Origin: Campylobacteraceae bacterium
GTDB taxonomy: Bacteria; Campylobacterota; Campylobacteria; Campylobacterales; Sulfurospirillaceae
NCBI GenBank assembly: GCA_027055635.1
Contig: JALUMZ010000319.1
Coordinates: 1 to 5,505, forward strand
DNA length: 5,505 bases
Reading direction: 5' to 3'
The stretch's first letter is position 1. The number at the start of each line of letters is the position of its first letter. The notes beneath the pieces were generated by a model. It made no database searches, had not been told where the DNA came from, and was given only the letters and a program-made list of their open reading frames with translations. The position numbers and the translations under genes are program-made. Positions 4,947-5,505 of this stretch are shown in pieces.

Positions 4947-5505
4947 AAAAATATTTTTATTTTTATTTTTATTTTCGTATGTTTTTGCCTTTGGCAATAC
5001 TAAAAATATACTTCTTATCCACTCCTATCATAGAGGTTATAAGTGGAGTGATGATATCTCTAAAGTTTTTGAAAAAAAGTACGGTAACTCTAAAAACAGT
5101 TCTTTGACTACGGTCTATATGGATACAAAAAAAATTGCAACTCCTATATATTTTGATAGATTGTTTGATTTGTATGACGAGAGATTCAAAGGGAGACATT
5201 TTGATTTAGTGATTGCTGCTGATAATAATGCTTTAGAGTTTGTTATACGCTATCATGAGCATCTATTTAAAGATTTGCCTGTTGTGTTTCTTGGAATTAA
5301 CAATTTTGATGAATCTATGATATATGAAAACAATATGCGACAATACACAACTGGTGTTGCAGAAAATGTAGATATAGCAAAAAATATAGACTTAATCCTC
5401 AAAATCCATAAAAAATGTAAAAATATTGTTATTATAAATGATAAATCAAAAACAGGGTATGCTATAAAAAGAGATTTTTTTAAAATTTTGCCAATATATA
5501 AAAAC
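4912..5505 (+). CDS. periplasmic binding-protein-like sensor domain, probably of a histidine kinase (C-terminal part missing)
   Basis: An open frame runs off the right edge with 198 codons from the GTG at 4912. After a hydrophobic signal segment (KKIFLFLFLFSYVFAFG) the mature part begins NTKNILLIHSYHRGYKWSDD, then YMDTKK, DLVIAADNNALEFV, LPVVFLGINNF, and a TGVAENVDIAKNIDLILKIH stretch. These match the ABC_sub_bind-type (periplasmic binding protein) domain often found as the extracytoplasmic sensor of histidine kinases in Campylobacterota and Desulfobacterota. The kinase part is outside the window, so this could also be a free-standing binding protein or a diguanylate cyclase sensor. There is no ATG in front of the signal peptide. 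Candidates are GTG at 4912 (AAGAG 7 bases upstream, overlapping the cytochrome gene by 35 bases), TTG at 4906, or a non-standard ATT at 4942, which would give an ideal KKIF-type signal peptide and touch the upstream TAA. It probably pairs with the response regulator at 1-429. Confidence 0.75.
   Translation, partial: MIQNQYRVVTIKKIFLFLFLFSYVFAFGNTKNILLIHSYHRGYKWSDDISKVFEKKYGNSKNSSLTTVYMDTKKIATPIYFDRLFDLYDERFKGRHFDLVIAADNNALEFVIRYHEHLFKDLPVVFLGINNFDESMIYENNMRQYTTGVAENVDIAKNIDLILKIHKKCKNIVIINDKSKTGYAIKRDFFKILPIYKN
4953..4972 (+). repeat. short tandem hexamer tract inside the sensor signal peptide
   Basis: ATTTTT is repeated three times in tandem (with a flanking partial copy), encoding the alternating Phe-Leu core of the signal peptide. 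Because the unit is 6 bases, gain or loss of a unit would lengthen or shorten the hydrophobic core by two residues without shifting the frame. It may be only low-complexity coding sequence. Confidence 0.5.

Noticed and set aside
4311..5199. Minus-strand open frames at 4311-4628 and 4969-5199
   Set aside because: Antisense to the CFYC thioredoxin gene and to the sensor gene; no domains, signal peptides or ribosome sites.

Overview
The window is AT-rich and densely packed. Protein style (short Lys/Ile/Phe-rich signal peptides, heavy AGA/TTA/ATA codon use) and content (periplasmic c-type cytochromes, periplasmic thioredoxins, a two-component system) suggest a chromosomal segment of a Campylobacterota-type bacterium such as Sulfurimonas, Sulfurovum or a relative. 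That assignment is inference; no rRNA or other marker gene is present.

Layout. Two gene sets diverge from a 160-base intergenic region (3987-4146). Leftward on the minus strand, in transcription order: a large secreted cytochrome with twelve CXXCH haem sites (1674-3986); an 81-base gap holding a strong hairpin (1620-1647); a thioredoxin-fold lipoprotein (924-1592); a secreted thioredoxin-fold protein (432-920); and an OmpR/PhoB-type response regulator running off the left edge (1-429). Rightward on the plus strand: a third secreted thioredoxin-fold protein (4147-4632); a small monohaem cytochrome overlapping it by 4 bases (4629-4946); and the N-terminal part of a periplasmic binding-protein-like sensor, probably of a histidine kinase, running off the right edge (about 4912-5505). 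No stretch of more than 300 bases lacks a gene.

How it may work together (inference). The sensor and response regulator sit at the two ends and would form the signalling pair. The central exported products are a dodecahaem cytochrome, a monohaem cytochrome and three CXXC thioredoxin-fold proteins, which looks like a self-contained periplasmic electron-transfer or redox-enzyme module. The dodecahaem protein has exactly one cysteine outside its haem motifs (Cys584). In front of its gene is a near-consensus -10 box preceded by two identical 8-base direct repeats spaced 11 bases apart, the geometry expected for an OmpR/PhoB-family activator, and such a regulator is encoded in the same cluster. 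I do not recognise a characterised system with this gene set and cannot name the substrate; a sulfur compound is a reasonable guess only.
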